From Planococcus beigongshangi (GTDB taxonomy: Bacteria; Bacillota; Bacilli; Bacillales_A; Planococcaceae): a stretch of DNA of 64,000 nt. The notes beneath the pieces were generated by a model. The model did not search any database, had not been told where the DNA came from, and was given only the letters and a program-made list of their open reading frames with translations. The first letter of the stretch is position 1, and every line of letters begins with the position of its first letter. Both the position numbers and the translations under genes were made by a program. The DNA lies in the NCBI RefSeq assembly GCF_016820495.1, contig NZ_JADHDU010000001.1, positions 248,257 to 312,256 on the forward strand, in the 5' to 3' direction. Shown in pieces: positions 53,555 through 63,087 of this stretch.

Positions 53555-54898
53555 ATGAATTCAAGAGTGGATATGAAAAAAGGTAAATCCAAACGGATCA
53601 AAGCGGTCCTTGTTTCTATATTATTTTTAGCGGTGATCGGTATTATTCTGGCGAGTTATTTCCCGGGAAATAATGAAAGTGCGGAAGTTGCCAAGGAGTC
53701 ACTTGAGAAGACTTCCTTCGAGGGGCGCGGATATAACAGCCAGCCGGAAATCGAGGTTCCGGGGAATATTTCCACTGATGAAGAAACAAATACGGAAGGC
53801 ACTGTGACCAATAATATCGTTGGCGAGGCAGAACTGGAACTTTCAACTGAGGTCGAAGAGATCACGGAGGACTCTGACGTCGTCATTCCGGATGAAGAGG
53901 AAAAGATTCAGCCGGTCAATCTTGAGACGCTGATCGAGAACTCGAAATCGGCGGTTTACACGGTTTATACCGATTATGAGCAGGGTTCAGGATTTTTATT
54001 CAATCAAAAAGGTGATATTGTCACGAATGCGCACGTTGTGAAAAGCTCGTCTTATGTAACGGTGATGAGCAGCAACGGCGAATTTTATGATGGCCGTGTG
54101 CTCGGGATTTCCGACACGACGGATATTGCTTTGATTCGCGTGGAAGGCCTGGCGGGGAAAAATCCGCTGTCGATGGAAATGAACCCGGTCCCAGTGAATA
54201 CACCGGTATTCACATTGGGCAGCCCAGGGAATGTCAATAATACATCTACCATCGGGGAAATCACGGCTGTCGGGAAGAATTTCTCGGATGTCTATCAATA
54301 TGATGGATTATATGAAATAAGCGCTGAGATCAAACTGGGATCGAGCGGCGGGCCGCTGATTTCTGCGGTTGATGGAAAAGTGCTGGGCATCAATTCGATC
54401 GTCCTCACAGAGAATCCGAAAATCGGCTTTTCCATTCCGATTTATTCCGTTAATGCACAGCTGGAAGAGTGGGCGGCACTGGATGCGCCGACAGATTCGG
54501 GCGAAGTTGTAGTTCCTGATATCCAGGAGGCGGAACTTACGGAAGAATTGCTGCGCAGTTTCATGACGGATTTCTATGATCTGATTGCGCCGTCATTGGA
54601 ATACCAGGAAGGCAAGTTCTATAAATTCTTCCTGCTGTCAGGCAGCCAGGCGGAGACGGCGGTAGTGGAAATGGTCGAGTCCATGAAGACGGAAGACCGG
54701 ATCTTCCAGTCGGTCGAGTCGAATATCACGGATGTGAAGGTCAACGAATTCACTGCGGAAGTTTCCGTTTCAGGGAAATTCACATTCATCGACAAAGCGG
54801 ATGGCACATTGGTGACGATCAATCACAGTTTTGTCTACGAAGTGGTCATTGACCAGTTCGGGGATTACCAGATCCAGTCCATCCGTAACCAAAACTAA
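53555..54898 (+). CDS. Membrane-anchored HtrA/DegP-like trypsin-type protease with a C-terminal NTF2-like domain
   Basis: A 447-residue protein. A basic N-terminus and one transmembrane helix (~17-36) are followed by an acidic linker, then an S1C protease domain (~125-305) with the triad His160 (TNAHVV), Asp190 (TTDIALI) and Ser264 (LGSSGGPLIS). No PDZ domain follows. Instead the C-terminal ~130 residues (LTEELLRSFMTDFYDLIAPSL ... NHSFVYEVVIDQFGDYQIQSI) look like the NTF2-like domain of TcaA-type proteins. It is therefore a surface quality-control or signalling protease of unusual make-up. It is a single gene with its own terminator. The in-frame ATG at 53573 is a weaker alternative start. 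Confidence 0.85.
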   Translation: MNSRVDMKKGKSKRIKAVLVSILFLAVIGIILASYFPGNNESAEVAKESLEKTSFEGRGYNSQPEIEVPGNISTDEETNTEGTVTNNIVGEAELELSTEVEEITEDSDVVIPDEEEKIQPVNLETLIENSKSAVYTVYTDYEQGSGFLFNQKGDIVTNAHVVKSSSYVTVMSSNGEFYDGRVLGISDTTDIALIRVEGLAGKNPLSMEMNPVPVNTPVFTLGSPGNVNNTSTIGEITAVGKNFSDVYQYDGLYEISAEIKLGSSGGPLISAVDGKVLGINSIVLTENPKIGFSIPIYSVNAQLEEWAALDAPTDSGEVVVPDIQEAELTEELLRSFMTDFYDLIAPSLEYQEGKFYKFFLLSGSQAETAVVEMVESMKTEDRIFQSVESNITDVKVNEFTAEVSVSGKFTFIDKADGTLVTINHSFVYEVVIDQFGDYQIQSIRNQN

Positions 54899-54905
54899 TA
54901 AATAC

Positions 54906-54942
54906 GAAGCGCCGCGGCATATTGCCGGTGGCGCTTTTTCTT
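54906..54942 (+). terminator. Terminator after HtrA-like gene
   Basis: AAGCGCC..GC pairs with GC..GGCGCTT, followed by T-run. Confidence 0.75.
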
Positions 54943-54993
54943 TTCTAAAAGAATATTTTAATACTGGTAAAAATGAAGGAGGGGTGTTAATGG

Positions 54994-56275
54994 CGCTTCG
55001 TCGCTTTGGACCGCCTTTTCACAATAAGCCGAGAAGGGCACTCGTCTTATTGCTTCAGACGGTCCGGGCGCGCTCCTTCGCTGGCGTCGTGTTCTGGAGG
55101 TGATAGGAAGTTGAGATTTTTCTGTATTAAGTGAAGGGGAAGATGTACTCGGACCACGGTCCGAGTGGTGAAGTCGAATAGAAGGGGTTTTGTGAATAGT
55201 CCGCTTCGTCGCTTTGGACCGTGCAAAGATTGTGCTCCACCGCTGCGCTCGTCGCAAAGGTGGGCCATCCATGTATGGCGACCTTTCATTTCACAATAAG
55301 CCGAGAAGGGCGTTCGTCTTATTGCTTCAGACGGTCCGGGCGCGCTCCTTCGCTGGCGTCGTGTTCTGGAGGTGATAGGAAGTTGAGATTTTTCTGTATT
55401 AAGTGAAGGGGAAGATGTACTCGGACCACGGTCCGAGTGGTGAAGTCGAATAGAAGGGGTTTTGTGAATAGTCCGCTTCGTCGCTTTGGACCGTGCAAAG
55501 ATTGTGCTCCACCGCTGCGCTCGTCGCAAAGGTGGGCCATCCATGTATGGCGACCTTTCATTTCACAATAAGCCGAGAAGGGCACTCGTCTTATTGCTTC
55601 AGACGGTCCGGCCGCGCTCCTTCGCTGGCGTCGTGTTCTGGAGATGAGAGGAAGTTGAGATTTTTCTGTATTAAGTGAAGGGGAAGATGTACTCGGACCA
55701 CGGTCCGAGTGGTGAAGTCGAATAGAAGGGGTTTTGTGAATAGTCCGCTTCGTCGCTTTGGACCGTGCAAAGATTGTGCTCCACCGCTGCGCTCGTCGCA
55801 AAGGTGGGCCATCCATGTATGGCGACCTTTCATTTCACAATAAGCCGAGAAGGGCACTCGTCTTATTGCTTCAGACGGTCCGGCCGCGCTCCTTCGCTGG
55901 CGTCGTGTTCTGGAGATGAGAGGAAGTTGAGATTTTTCTGTATTAAGTGAAGGGGAAGATGTACTCGGACCACGGTCCGAGTGGTGAAGTCGAATAGAAG
56001 GGGTTTTGTGAATAGTCCGCTTCGTCGCTTTGGACCGTGCAAAGATTGTGCTCCACCGCTGCGCTCGTCGCAAAGGTGCGCCATCCATGTATGGCGACCT
56101 TTCATTTCACAATAAGCCGAGAAGGGCGTTCGTCTTATTGCTTCAGACGGTCCGGGCGCGCTCCTTCGCTGGCGTCGTGTTCTGGAGATGAGAGGAAGTT
56201 GAGATTTTTCTGTAATAAGGGAAGGGGAATATGTACTCGGACCACGGTCCGAGTGGGGAAGTCGAAATAAAGGCG
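54994..56275. repeat. Tandem array of a 272-bp intergenic repeat
   Basis: GCTTCGTCGCTTTGGACC occurs at about 54994, then at 55203, 55475, 55747 and 56019, giving an exact period of 272 bp. The first unit is short (it lacks the TGCTCCACCGCTGCGCTC part) and the last is cut at its 3' end. Copies differ at only a few bases. Each unit contains ACTCGGACCACGGTCCGAGT (near-perfect palindrome), an AATAAG/CTTATT hairpin and CCATCCATGTATGG. The 165-residue minus-strand frames it creates are repeat artefacts: the repeat recurs in a gene-free spot at 43.4-43.8 kb. Confidence 0.9.
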
Positions 56276-56548
56276 CTGTGAACTGAACTAATCTGCTTCT
56301 AGAAAAGAGTGAAGGCATAATGACTTCCAAGAGTGGTGGCTTATACTTGAGCACCCACTCGAGGCGGGAGCCTAAGTTAGTGCGAACAAGTTAAGTGTGC
56401 CATCTAATATTCCTAAGCTACTTGAAGTAAAAGCCGGCGACGCTTTTTCTTTTCGCTAGTTTCACTCGTAAACCTAGAGGGAATATGGGAGTAACCCGAA
56501 AATACTCAATAGAACCTTCTATTGAAAAGACACTTAGATATGGAGCAA

Positions 56549-56647
56549 AAAGGCCCTGACTCCTAGGATAAAACGAGTCAGCCGAGACCCCGCAGTGAAC
56601 GAAGTGAGCGAGGAGGCTTGGATGCGAGTCCGAGGAAAGCAGGGCCG
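56549..56647. repeat. Hairpin-forming dispersed repeat element
   Basis: AGGCCCTG..TCCTAGG at the left end pairs with CCGAGGA..CAGGGCC at the right end; the interior holds GAGACCCCGCAG...GAGCGAGGAGGC. Elements of this look (GAGACCCCGCAGNAGCGNAGNGACGAGGAGGC) are common in Bacillus-type genomes as intergenic palindromic repeats. It precedes the acyltransferase gene by 53 bases. Confidence 0.65.
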
Positions 56648-56699
56648 TTTTGCGGAATATCGATTTAAAAAATGATCATTTATTAAGAAGGAGTCCCCC

Positions 56700-57719
56700 A
56701 TGACAAAAAGGCTTGAATATATGGACTGGCTCAGAGTGATATCGATCTTCGTCGTCGTCGGCGTGCATGTCGTTTCGAAGATCATCAATACCGGCCACGT
56801 GGATGAATGGGAATGGCAATTCGCGAATGCGATCGATTCCGCCATCCGTTGGTGCGTCCCGGTCTTCTTTATGCTGAGCGGCGCGTTGCTGCTCACGTTG
56901 AAAAGGGAAGACCCGATCGGCGAATTCCTGAAGAGGCGGCTGACAAAAGTCATCATTCCGCTTATTTTCTGGAGCGGCGTCTACATCGCCTATAAAATGT
57001 TCGAACAGGGCGAGTCCTATACAGTCGGCCAGATGTTCGAAATTTTCTTCACCGACGATGTCTATTACCATCTCTGGTTCCTGTACGTCATCATCGGCCT
57101 CTATATCATGGCGCCTTTCCTCAAAATACTCGTCAAAAACATGGATCAGAAAATCTTCGTCTATTTTCTGGCAATCTGGTTCATCTTCGCCGGCGTGCTG
57201 CCGTTCGTTCCGAGATTTCTGGAATTCACCCCAGCACTCGACCCGGGATTATTCCAGCCGTATATCGGCTATTTCCTGCTCGGCGCATATCTCGTCCGTT
57301 ATCCGCTGCCGAAAAAGTGGTTGTGGCCGATGCTTTTCCTTTCGATCATCTCCTACATCATCACCGTCTACGGCACGCATTACCTGACGGAGCAAAGAGG
57401 GGAGCTCGACGAATTCTTCTATGAACATTACCGGCCGACGCAGATTATCATCTCGGTCTTCATCTTCTCACTGTTCCAGCATCTCGCGCCGCGCCTGAAA
57501 TCGAATCCGATCATTACGCAGCTCAGTTTAGCGACACTTGGCATCTACGTGATCCATCCGCTGGTGCAGTTCTATCTGAATAAATTCTTCAATATCAATG
57601 AAACGACAGTCAATGCGTTAGTAGGCGTTCCACTCGTATGGATCCTGATTTTTGCCATTTCATTTTTCATTGTCTGGGTGCTCCGAAAGATACCCGGTGC
57701 TAAACAAATCATTCCTTAA
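56700..57719 (+). CDS. Acyltransferase-3 family membrane protein (intact)
   Basis: A 339-residue acyltransferase-3 protein with about ten helices, which typically O-acetylates a surface glycan. It starts MTKRLEYMDWLRVISIFVVVGVHV, with the family's conserved Arg and His; the VPVFFMLSGALLL segment and later LWFLYVIIGLYIMAPFL are typical. An AAGGAG site precedes ATG. It is the intact counterpart of the decayed gene at 51.9-53.0 kb. The last 42 codons are duplicated at 58314-58441 beyond a repeat array. Confidence 0.88.
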   Translation: MTKRLEYMDWLRVISIFVVVGVHVVSKIINTGHVDEWEWQFANAIDSAIRWCVPVFFMLSGALLLTLKREDPIGEFLKRRLTKVIIPLIFWSGVYIAYKMFEQGESYTVGQMFEIFFTDDVYYHLWFLYVIIGLYIMAPFLKILVKNMDQKIFVYFLAIWFIFAGVLPFVPRFLEFTPALDPGLFQPYIGYFLLGAYLVRYPLPKKWLWPMLFLSIISYIITVYGTHYLTEQRGELDEFFYEHYRPTQIIISVFIFSLFQHLAPRLKSNPIITQLSLATLGIYVIHPLVQFYLNKFFNINETTVNALVGVPLVWILIFAISFFIVWVLRKIPGAKQIIP

Positions 57720-57752
57720 AGGACTGTCCCAAAAGGTCTTGAAAAATGACTT

Positions 57753-57787
57753 TTACCCTTTCACTTTGAAAAGTGAAAGGGGTTTTT
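57753..57787 (+). terminator. Terminator after intact acyltransferase
   Basis: CCTTTCACTTT pairs with AAGTGAAAGG, followed by T-run. Confidence 0.85.
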
Positions 57788-57858
57788 GGTTGTCGGGAAA
57801 CCGGAGTGTGTTCTAATTACCGACGAAATGCGGCGAGGACGGATATTGGCCAGCTGAT

Positions 57859-58012
57859 GGCGGATATATTCTCTCAATGGCGGATATAACCTCTCATCGG
57901 CGGATATAAATTCTCAATGGCGGATATAATCTCTCATCGGCGGATATAAATTCTCAATGGCGGATATAATCTCTCATCGGCGGATATAAATTCTCAATGG
58001 CGGATATAATCC
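57859..58012. repeat. 20-bp tandem repeats GGCGGATATAA..., first block
   Basis: Eight units of 20 bp that alternate between GGCGGATATAAATTCTCAAT and GGCGGATATAATCTCTCATC, a 40-bp higher-order repeat. It ends with a CCCGCTGCC variant. Confidence 0.9.
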
Positions 58013-58189
58013 CGCTGCCACGCAATCGTGGTGAAAATCACTGCCTCGCTAACGAAAAAACGCTAATAATCACATTAAACACCACTCTTCCTCTGCATCC
58101 GATCACTCTTCTTCCAAAGCCCAACCCAACCTCGCTAAACGGATGCTTTTCGCAGGCGAAAAGCGAAAAAACAGGCTGAGTTACGCTCG

Positions 58190-58290
58190 ATGGCGGATAT
58201 AATTTCTCATCGGCGGATATAAATTCTCAATGGCGGATATAATCTCTCATCGGCGGATATAATCTCCCAACGGCGGATATAATCCCGCCG
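58190..58290. repeat. 20-bp tandem repeats GGCGGATATAA..., second block
   Basis: Five units of the same 20-bp repeat, again ending in a CCCGCCGCC variant. It is separated from the first block by about 180 bases of unrelated sequence with a GCTTTTCGC/GCGAAAAGC palindrome. Confidence 0.88.
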
Positions 58291-58313
58291 CCCCCAAATC
58301 ACCCTCCAAATGC

Positions 58314-58441
58314 ATATCAATGAAACGACAGTCAATGCGTTAGTAGGCGTTCCACTCGTATGGATCCTGATTTTTGCCATTTCCTTTTTCATGGCCTGGG
58401 TGTTGCGCAAAATTCCGGGTGCCAAACAGATTATTCCATAA
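58314..58441 (+). pseudogene. Duplicated 3' end of the acyltransferase gene
   Basis: Near-identical to 57592-57719, the last 42 codons plus stop. It differs mainly in the last 60 bases (synonymous or conservative: SFFMAWVLRKIPGAKQIIP against SFFIVWVLRKIPGAKQIIP). No start or upstream coding part is present. It lies directly after the second 20-bp repeat block and is followed by its own hairpin terminator. Confidence 0.9.
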
Positions 58442-58448
58442 CTTAGGG

Positions 58449-58479
58449 ACCTTCGCTTGTTGAAAAGCGAAGGTTTTTA
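58449..58479 (+). terminator. Terminator after duplicated gene end
   Basis: ACCTTCGCTT pairs with AAGCGAAGGT, followed by T-run. The following 410 bases (58480-58891) are AT-rich and hold no gene. Confidence 0.8.
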
Positions 58480-58891
58480 GAGTTATTTTAAATACTCTAT
58501 AGTCCTTTTAGAGCGTAAATATGATTTTTTATTATATATATAGTATAAAAATTCAATAAATCAAAATAATGAGAGAAGATTCTTAACATTCACTTAAAAT
58601 TACTAAATAGCTGTTTCAATCGATTTATTTTATTGGAAATATGGTCTTAAAACCGGGAATATTGACCAGGACTAAAGATTAATCAAAGTTAAAAAACACA
58701 GAAAAAATAAAAATTTTTAATCATATTCCTAATTATTACTATTAAAAACAGGAACTTATTATAATTATTCATAGGTGAAAAAAGGGTACTATAAGTATTT
58801 TATACATAAATATACATATGTATGCTATTCTTTTAATGTCATACAATTCTGACTTGTGTGAACGAAAAAATTCGAAAAGGGGAAATGAAGA

Positions 58892-61800
58892 TTGAATAAG
58901 AACAATTTCATCAAATTCTTCACCACGATTGCAGCCCTTGTATTGGTCCTGTCTCTTCTGACACCGTTCTCGGTATCGGCCAATAACAATGCGCCGTTCA
59001 AATCGGGCCAACAAACAGAAAGTGAACTTCTGGCCAAAGCTGCGATTGCTGAACAGCTTCGCCTGATCGAAGGTAAGCCACGGCTTCACGAAAAATTACA
59101 GAATCTTTCCGGCGAGCAGGAAGTAAATGTTATCATCCATTTATCTGAAAAGCCTGTAGGCCTGGAAAGAGGAATTCAGAAATCGAAAGGCAAGGCGCTT
59201 TCAAATGCCAATGCCGATAAAGTGAAAGCGAATGTTCGCGCACAGCAGGCGACTGCTAAAAAAACGATGAAGGCGAACAAACTATTAGTGAAAGAAGGTT
59301 TCTCGTACGATACAGTACTGAATGGCTTCTCGGCAACAGTAAAAGCAAAAGATCTTGAAAAACTTTTGAAAGTCAAAGGAGTTACATTAGTAGAGCCGGA
59401 CGTTGAAGTCCATGCTATGGAAGCTCCAGTTAAAAAAACGGTGAAATCACCGATCTCTAAAACTCCAGTAACTGGAGATATTGAAGCAGCAATGGCAACA
59501 AGCATTTCATTCCTTGGAATTGAAAGACTTTGGGATGAAGGACTTGAAGGGCAAGGCATCAAAGTTGCTGTACTTGATACAGGAATCGATGCTGACCACC
59601 CTGAGTTCGAAGGAATCTATAAAGGCGGAAAGAACTTCGTGCCGCACGATTCCAAATACTCTAGAGACCGCGCTGACGATGATGCATCTGAAACACTGCC
59701 ATCTGAACGCGCTGCAGGAACACCTGAATTCAACTCAAACGGAAGCTCTTTCTATACTTCACACGGTACTCACGTAGCTGGAACAATTGCGGCAATCGGC
59801 GCGAATGAATTCGGCATCAAAGGGATCGCACCGAAAGTCGACCTATACGCTTACCGCGTACTTGGGGCTTACGGAAGCGGATCGACTGCCGGCATCATCG
59901 CAGCGATCGAAGAATCGGTTGTTCAAGGAATGGATGTCATCAACCTTTCCCTTGGCGGCGGATCTAACACTGAAGCGGATGCTGGCTCATATGCGATCAA
60001 CAACGCTATGCTGTCAGGCGTAATTTCTGTAATTGCAACTGGTAACTCTGGCCCGAACCGTGGAACGATGGGAACGCCGTCTACAGCACCATTCGGAATT
60101 GCAGTTGGTAATACAACGAACCCTGAAGCGATGTATGACGGTCAAGTCAACGTTGCTGCAGGTGATTACTCACTTTCACAACAGCTTAATCTGATGGGTA
60201 CGACTTTCGGTCAAAACCTGTCTGACCAGCTTTCAGGCGAATATGAAGTCGTAGCAGTACCGGGCCTGGGCGCTCCTGCTGACTATGCTAACATCGACGT
60301 CGAAGGAAAAGTTGCATTGATCGTCCGCGGTGAAATCGCATTTGTCGATAAGATCGCAGCGGCGAAAGACGCAGGCGCAATTGCTGCGATCATCTACAAC
60401 AGCGCTTCTGGATCTGGCGCGCCGGGACCTTCCGGAACATTCCTTGGTGATGCTTTCGAATTCATCCCGACATTCGATATGTCGAATACGGATGGCGTAG
60501 CATTGCGCGCAGCGCTTGCTGACAACACTGGAACAGTCACTTTCGGTAATTTCAATCAAGAGTTGACTGAAGGGGACGAAGTGAATGATTCAAGTTCACG
60601 CGGACCATCTGTTCCAAACTTTGATATCAAGCCGGATGTATCTGCACCGGGAACGAATATCATGTCGACAATCCCGATGTATAAAACAGATTTCCCGGAT
60701 GCTGAGTATGACGAAGCTTATTCACGCAAAACAGGAACATCTATGGCGACACCACATGTCGCTGGTATTGCTGCATTAGTTAAACAAGCGAACCCTGACT
60801 GGGATGCATTTGACGTAAAAGTGGCAATGTCCAACACAGCTAAGATTCTGGATACATCCAAATACGATGTATTCTCCCAAGGTGCAGGGCGCGTTGATGC
60901 ATATGCAGCTGCACATCCAGAAATTCTGGCGTATGCCCTGGACTCTGCAATTCCGGATCAAGGCGCAGCGGCAGTCGAAAACCGTAAAGGTACGTTGACA
61001 TTTGGTCCCCGTGATTTGAACCAGGGTGCTGTCAACGTTACGAAACAAGTACGAGTGAAAGACATTGCGGGTAATGGCGGAAATTATAGCGTCACTGTCG
61101 ATGTCAATAAAACATTCGGTGACGCAAAAGTGACAGTCGATCAGCCTTCTTTCACGCTTTCAGGTGAAGAAATGCTGAACTTCACACTTACGGCATCAGA
61201 GGCAGCGTCAAAAGCTGGTGATGAAATCACAGGATATATCCATATTACGAACGGCGAAACAGATATTTCATTGCCATTCGCAGCTGACTTCGGCGGCGTG
61301 GCGGCAGCCGGCATAGAGAACTTCACGATCACTGAAACAGACTTGTCATTTGACGGTGACGGTGTACAGGATTCAGCTGTTCTTTCATTCACATTGACGG
61401 GTGACGTAACGACAAACTATATCGAACTTTGGGATATCATGAACCCGGAAGGCGGCACGTATGGTGACGGTTATATCGGTTACCTGCATGCTGGAGCAGC
61501 GCTTGGTGCAGGTTCTTACACATTAAATGTGGGCGGTCAGTACCAGCCTTGGGACGGAACAGCAGCTACTACGATTCCGGACGGCCTTTACACGATTGAC
61601 TTCACAGGAGTTGCGGCATCCGGCGTCATCCAGGATTACGTAGGTCCGGTGGTAGTGAAAACGACAGATCCTGAAATCGCAGGGACTGTTGAAGCAGGTC
61701 AGGCATCCGGGCAGGTCACAGACAAGTACATCGAATACAATGAAGAATTGTATTTGTACGGCCTTGACTATGACTTGAATGAGAAATTGAATGCTTCTTA

Positions 61801-62521
61801 CGTTGTTACTGAAAGCGGTAAGGAAGCGCAGCCGGTTGAATTCGACCTGGCACAGGATGGATCTTTCACATTCCCGGTAACAGAAACGACAACTAAAGTG
61901 ACAGTTATCGTAACTGACGCAGCAGGAAATGGTTCTGAAGAAGTAATCTTCGAAAGAGAAGAAGCGGAACCGGTTGTCACACTGTCAGTCGATCCGTCTG
62001 AACTTGGTTTGACGGTGGGCGACAGTGAGCAATTGACTGTTACGCAGACGACTACACCGGAATTCGGTGAAGCTGTAACTGAAGACGTAACTGCTGAAGC
62101 GGTTTACACAGTTGCTGATGGCTCTGTTGTTTCTGTTCAAAACGGAGTGGTAACTGCTGAAGCGGCAGGTACTACGACAATCACTATCGCTTACGGCGGT
62201 AACGAAACATCAGTGAACGTTACAGTCGAAGCACCAGCTCCAGAACCTGAACAGCCGGAAGACAACACAAGATTGACGGTCAATAAAGAAGAATTGACGA
62301 TCAATGGCCAAAAAGGCAAAGTTGTCGTATGGCATGAAGCGGTTCAGCCAAACGGCAAAACGAAAAAATCGAATGTCACAAAAGACGCAACTTACACAGT
62401 TGCCGACAACTCGATCGTTTCAGTAAAAGACGGTTTGATCACGAAGAAGAAATCAGGCAAAACGACTGTCACGATTTCTTATAAAGGTGACGAAGTGACA
62501 GTTGAAGTGACTGTCCGCTAA
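58892..62521 (+). CDS. Large secreted subtilase (Vpr/C5a-peptidase-like, S8) with PA and Ig-like domains
   Basis: A 1209-residue secreted serine protease. Signal peptide about 1-30; I9-type propeptide (~70-175, VNVIIHLSEKPVG); S8 domain with Asp229 (VAVLDTGIDADHP), His291 (SHGTHVAGTIAA) and Ser in KTGTSMATPHVAG; an inserted PA domain (~430-560, VALIVRGEIAFVDKIAAAKDAG); an Fn3-like region; and C-terminal Big_2-type Ig domains (LSVDPSELGLTVGDSEQLTV). No SLH domain is present. The start is TTG, about 12 bases after AAAAGGGG. An ATG four codons upstream in another frame would make only a 4-residue peptide overlapping this TTG. The role is extracellular protein degradation or surface maturation. 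Confidence 0.92.
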   Translation: MNKNNFIKFFTTIAALVLVLSLLTPFSVSANNNAPFKSGQQTESELLAKAAIAEQLRLIEGKPRLHEKLQNLSGEQEVNVIIHLSEKPVGLERGIQKSKGKALSNANADKVKANVRAQQATAKKTMKANKLLVKEGFSYDTVLNGFSATVKAKDLEKLLKVKGVTLVEPDVEVHAMEAPVKKTVKSPISKTPVTGDIEAAMATSISFLGIERLWDEGLEGQGIKVAVLDTGIDADHPEFEGIYKGGKNFVPHDSKYSRDRADDDASETLPSERAAGTPEFNSNGSSFYTSHGTHVAGTIAAIGANEFGIKGIAPKVDLYAYRVLGAYGSGSTAGIIAAIEESVVQGMDVINLSLGGGSNTEADAGSYAINNAMLSGVISVIATGNSGPNRGTMGTPSTAPFGIAVGNTTNPEAMYDGQVNVAAGDYSLSQQLNLMGTTFGQNLSDQLSGEYEVVAVPGLGAPADYANIDVEGKVALIVRGEIAFVDKIAAAKDAGAIAAIIYNSASGSGAPGPSGTFLGDAFEFIPTFDMSNTDGVALRAALADNTGTVTFGNFNQELTEGDEVNDSSSRGPSVPNFDIKPDVSAPGTNIMSTIPMYKTDFPDAEYDEAYSRKTGTSMATPHVAGIAALVKQANPDWDAFDVKVAMSNTAKILDTSKYDVFSQGAGRVDAYAAAHPEILAYALDSAIPDQGAAAVENRKGTLTFGPRDLNQGAVNVTKQVRVKDIAGNGGNYSVTVDVNKTFGDAKVTVDQPSFTLSGEEMLNFTLTASEAASKAGDEITGYIHITNGETDISLPFAADFGGVAAAGIENFTITETDLSFDGDGVQDSAVLSFTLTGDVTTNYIELWDIMNPEGGTYGDGYIGYLHAGAALGAGSYTLNVGGQYQPWDGTAATTIPDGLYTIDFTGVAASGVIQDYVGPVVVKTTDPEIAGTVEAGQASGQVTDKYIEYNEELYLYGLDYDLNEKLNASYVVTESGKEAQPVEFDLAQDGSFTFPVTETTTKVTVIVTDAAGNGSEEVIFEREEAEPVVTLSVDPSELGLTVGDSEQLTVTQTTTPEFGEAVTEDVTAEAVYTVADGSVVSVQNGVVTAEAAGTTTITIAYGGNETSVNVTVEAPAPEPEQPEDNTRLTVNKEELTINGQKGKVVVWHEAVQPNGKTKKSNVTKDATYTVADNSIVSVKDGLITKKKSGKTTVTISYKGDEVTVEVTVR

Positions 62522-62532
62522 TAAAATCACAG

Positions 62533-62568
62533 AAAAGAGCGAGGGAGAATTCTCCTTCGCTCTTTTTG
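62533..62568 (+). terminator. Terminator after large subtilase
   Basis: AAAGAGCGAGGGAGAA pairs with TTCTCCTTCGCTCTTT, followed by T-run. Confidence 0.88.
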
Positions 62569-62739
62569 CGTTCAGTTTTAGATGGATATAATCAAAAACA
62601 ATATAAAAAACTAAATAGTCTAAAAATTATTTTTTCACATGCTAAAAAGACTAGTCAAATCCACTTGAACTGTTTATAATGAGTTTACTGGAACGAATAA
62701 TTACCTATTTTTAGCTATGATCATTAAGAAGAAAGTAGG

Positions 62740-62964
62740 GTGAAGCAAGTGCATCCATATGAAGAATACATCAAACAGCTTGAAAAGAAATATAATAAAA
62801 GTGCAAAAGAGCTGATTTACCATTATTACATTAACCTGAACGAAGGTCCATCCGTTACAGCCAGAGAGCTTGACATCCCACGGAAGGCCGTTCTGCATTT
62901 CATCTATGAATATGAGCTGCGGCAGCTGAAGCACCAAAATGTCAAAAGGAATGCGACGATGTAA
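62740..62964 (+). CDS. Small conserved-looking protein of unknown function
   Basis: A 74-residue soluble basic protein starting with GTG (62740; a second GTG at 62749 is equally possible). The sequence YEEYIKQLEKKYNKSAKELIYHYYINL is a helical pair, and GPSVTARELDIPRKAVLHFIYEYELRQ resembles a helix-turn-helix-like segment. I do not recognise a family. It has an AGAAGAAAG or AGGG ribosome site and is followed by a terminator, so it is probably real. A DNA-binding role is only a guess. Confidence 0.6.
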   Translation: MKQVHPYEEYIKQLEKKYNKSAKELIYHYYINLNEGPSVTARELDIPRKAVLHFIYEYELRQLKHQNVKRNATM

Positions 62965-62989
62965 TTTTAAATGATTCATCACCGATAAT

Positions 62990-63040
62990 CCGCCCCAACC
63001 ACCGGAAGAAAAGGTGATTGGAGCGGTTTTATATTTTTAA
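62990..63040 (+). terminator. Terminator after small gene
   Basis: CCGCCCCAACCACC pairs with GGTGATTGGAGCGG, followed by TTTT. Confidence 0.75.
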
Positions 63041-63087
63041 ACAGAAGATACAATTATCCTCCAATTCTGCGCTGTCCATTAGCCTGC

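Noticed and set aside
55047..56354. Series of ~165-residue minus-strand proteins
   Set aside because: They come from the 272-bp repeat, have no ribosome sites and odd composition, and the same repeat appears scrambled in another gap.
57859..58290. CRISPR array
   Set aside because: The 20-bp units follow directly on one another with no unique spacers, and no cas genes are nearby.
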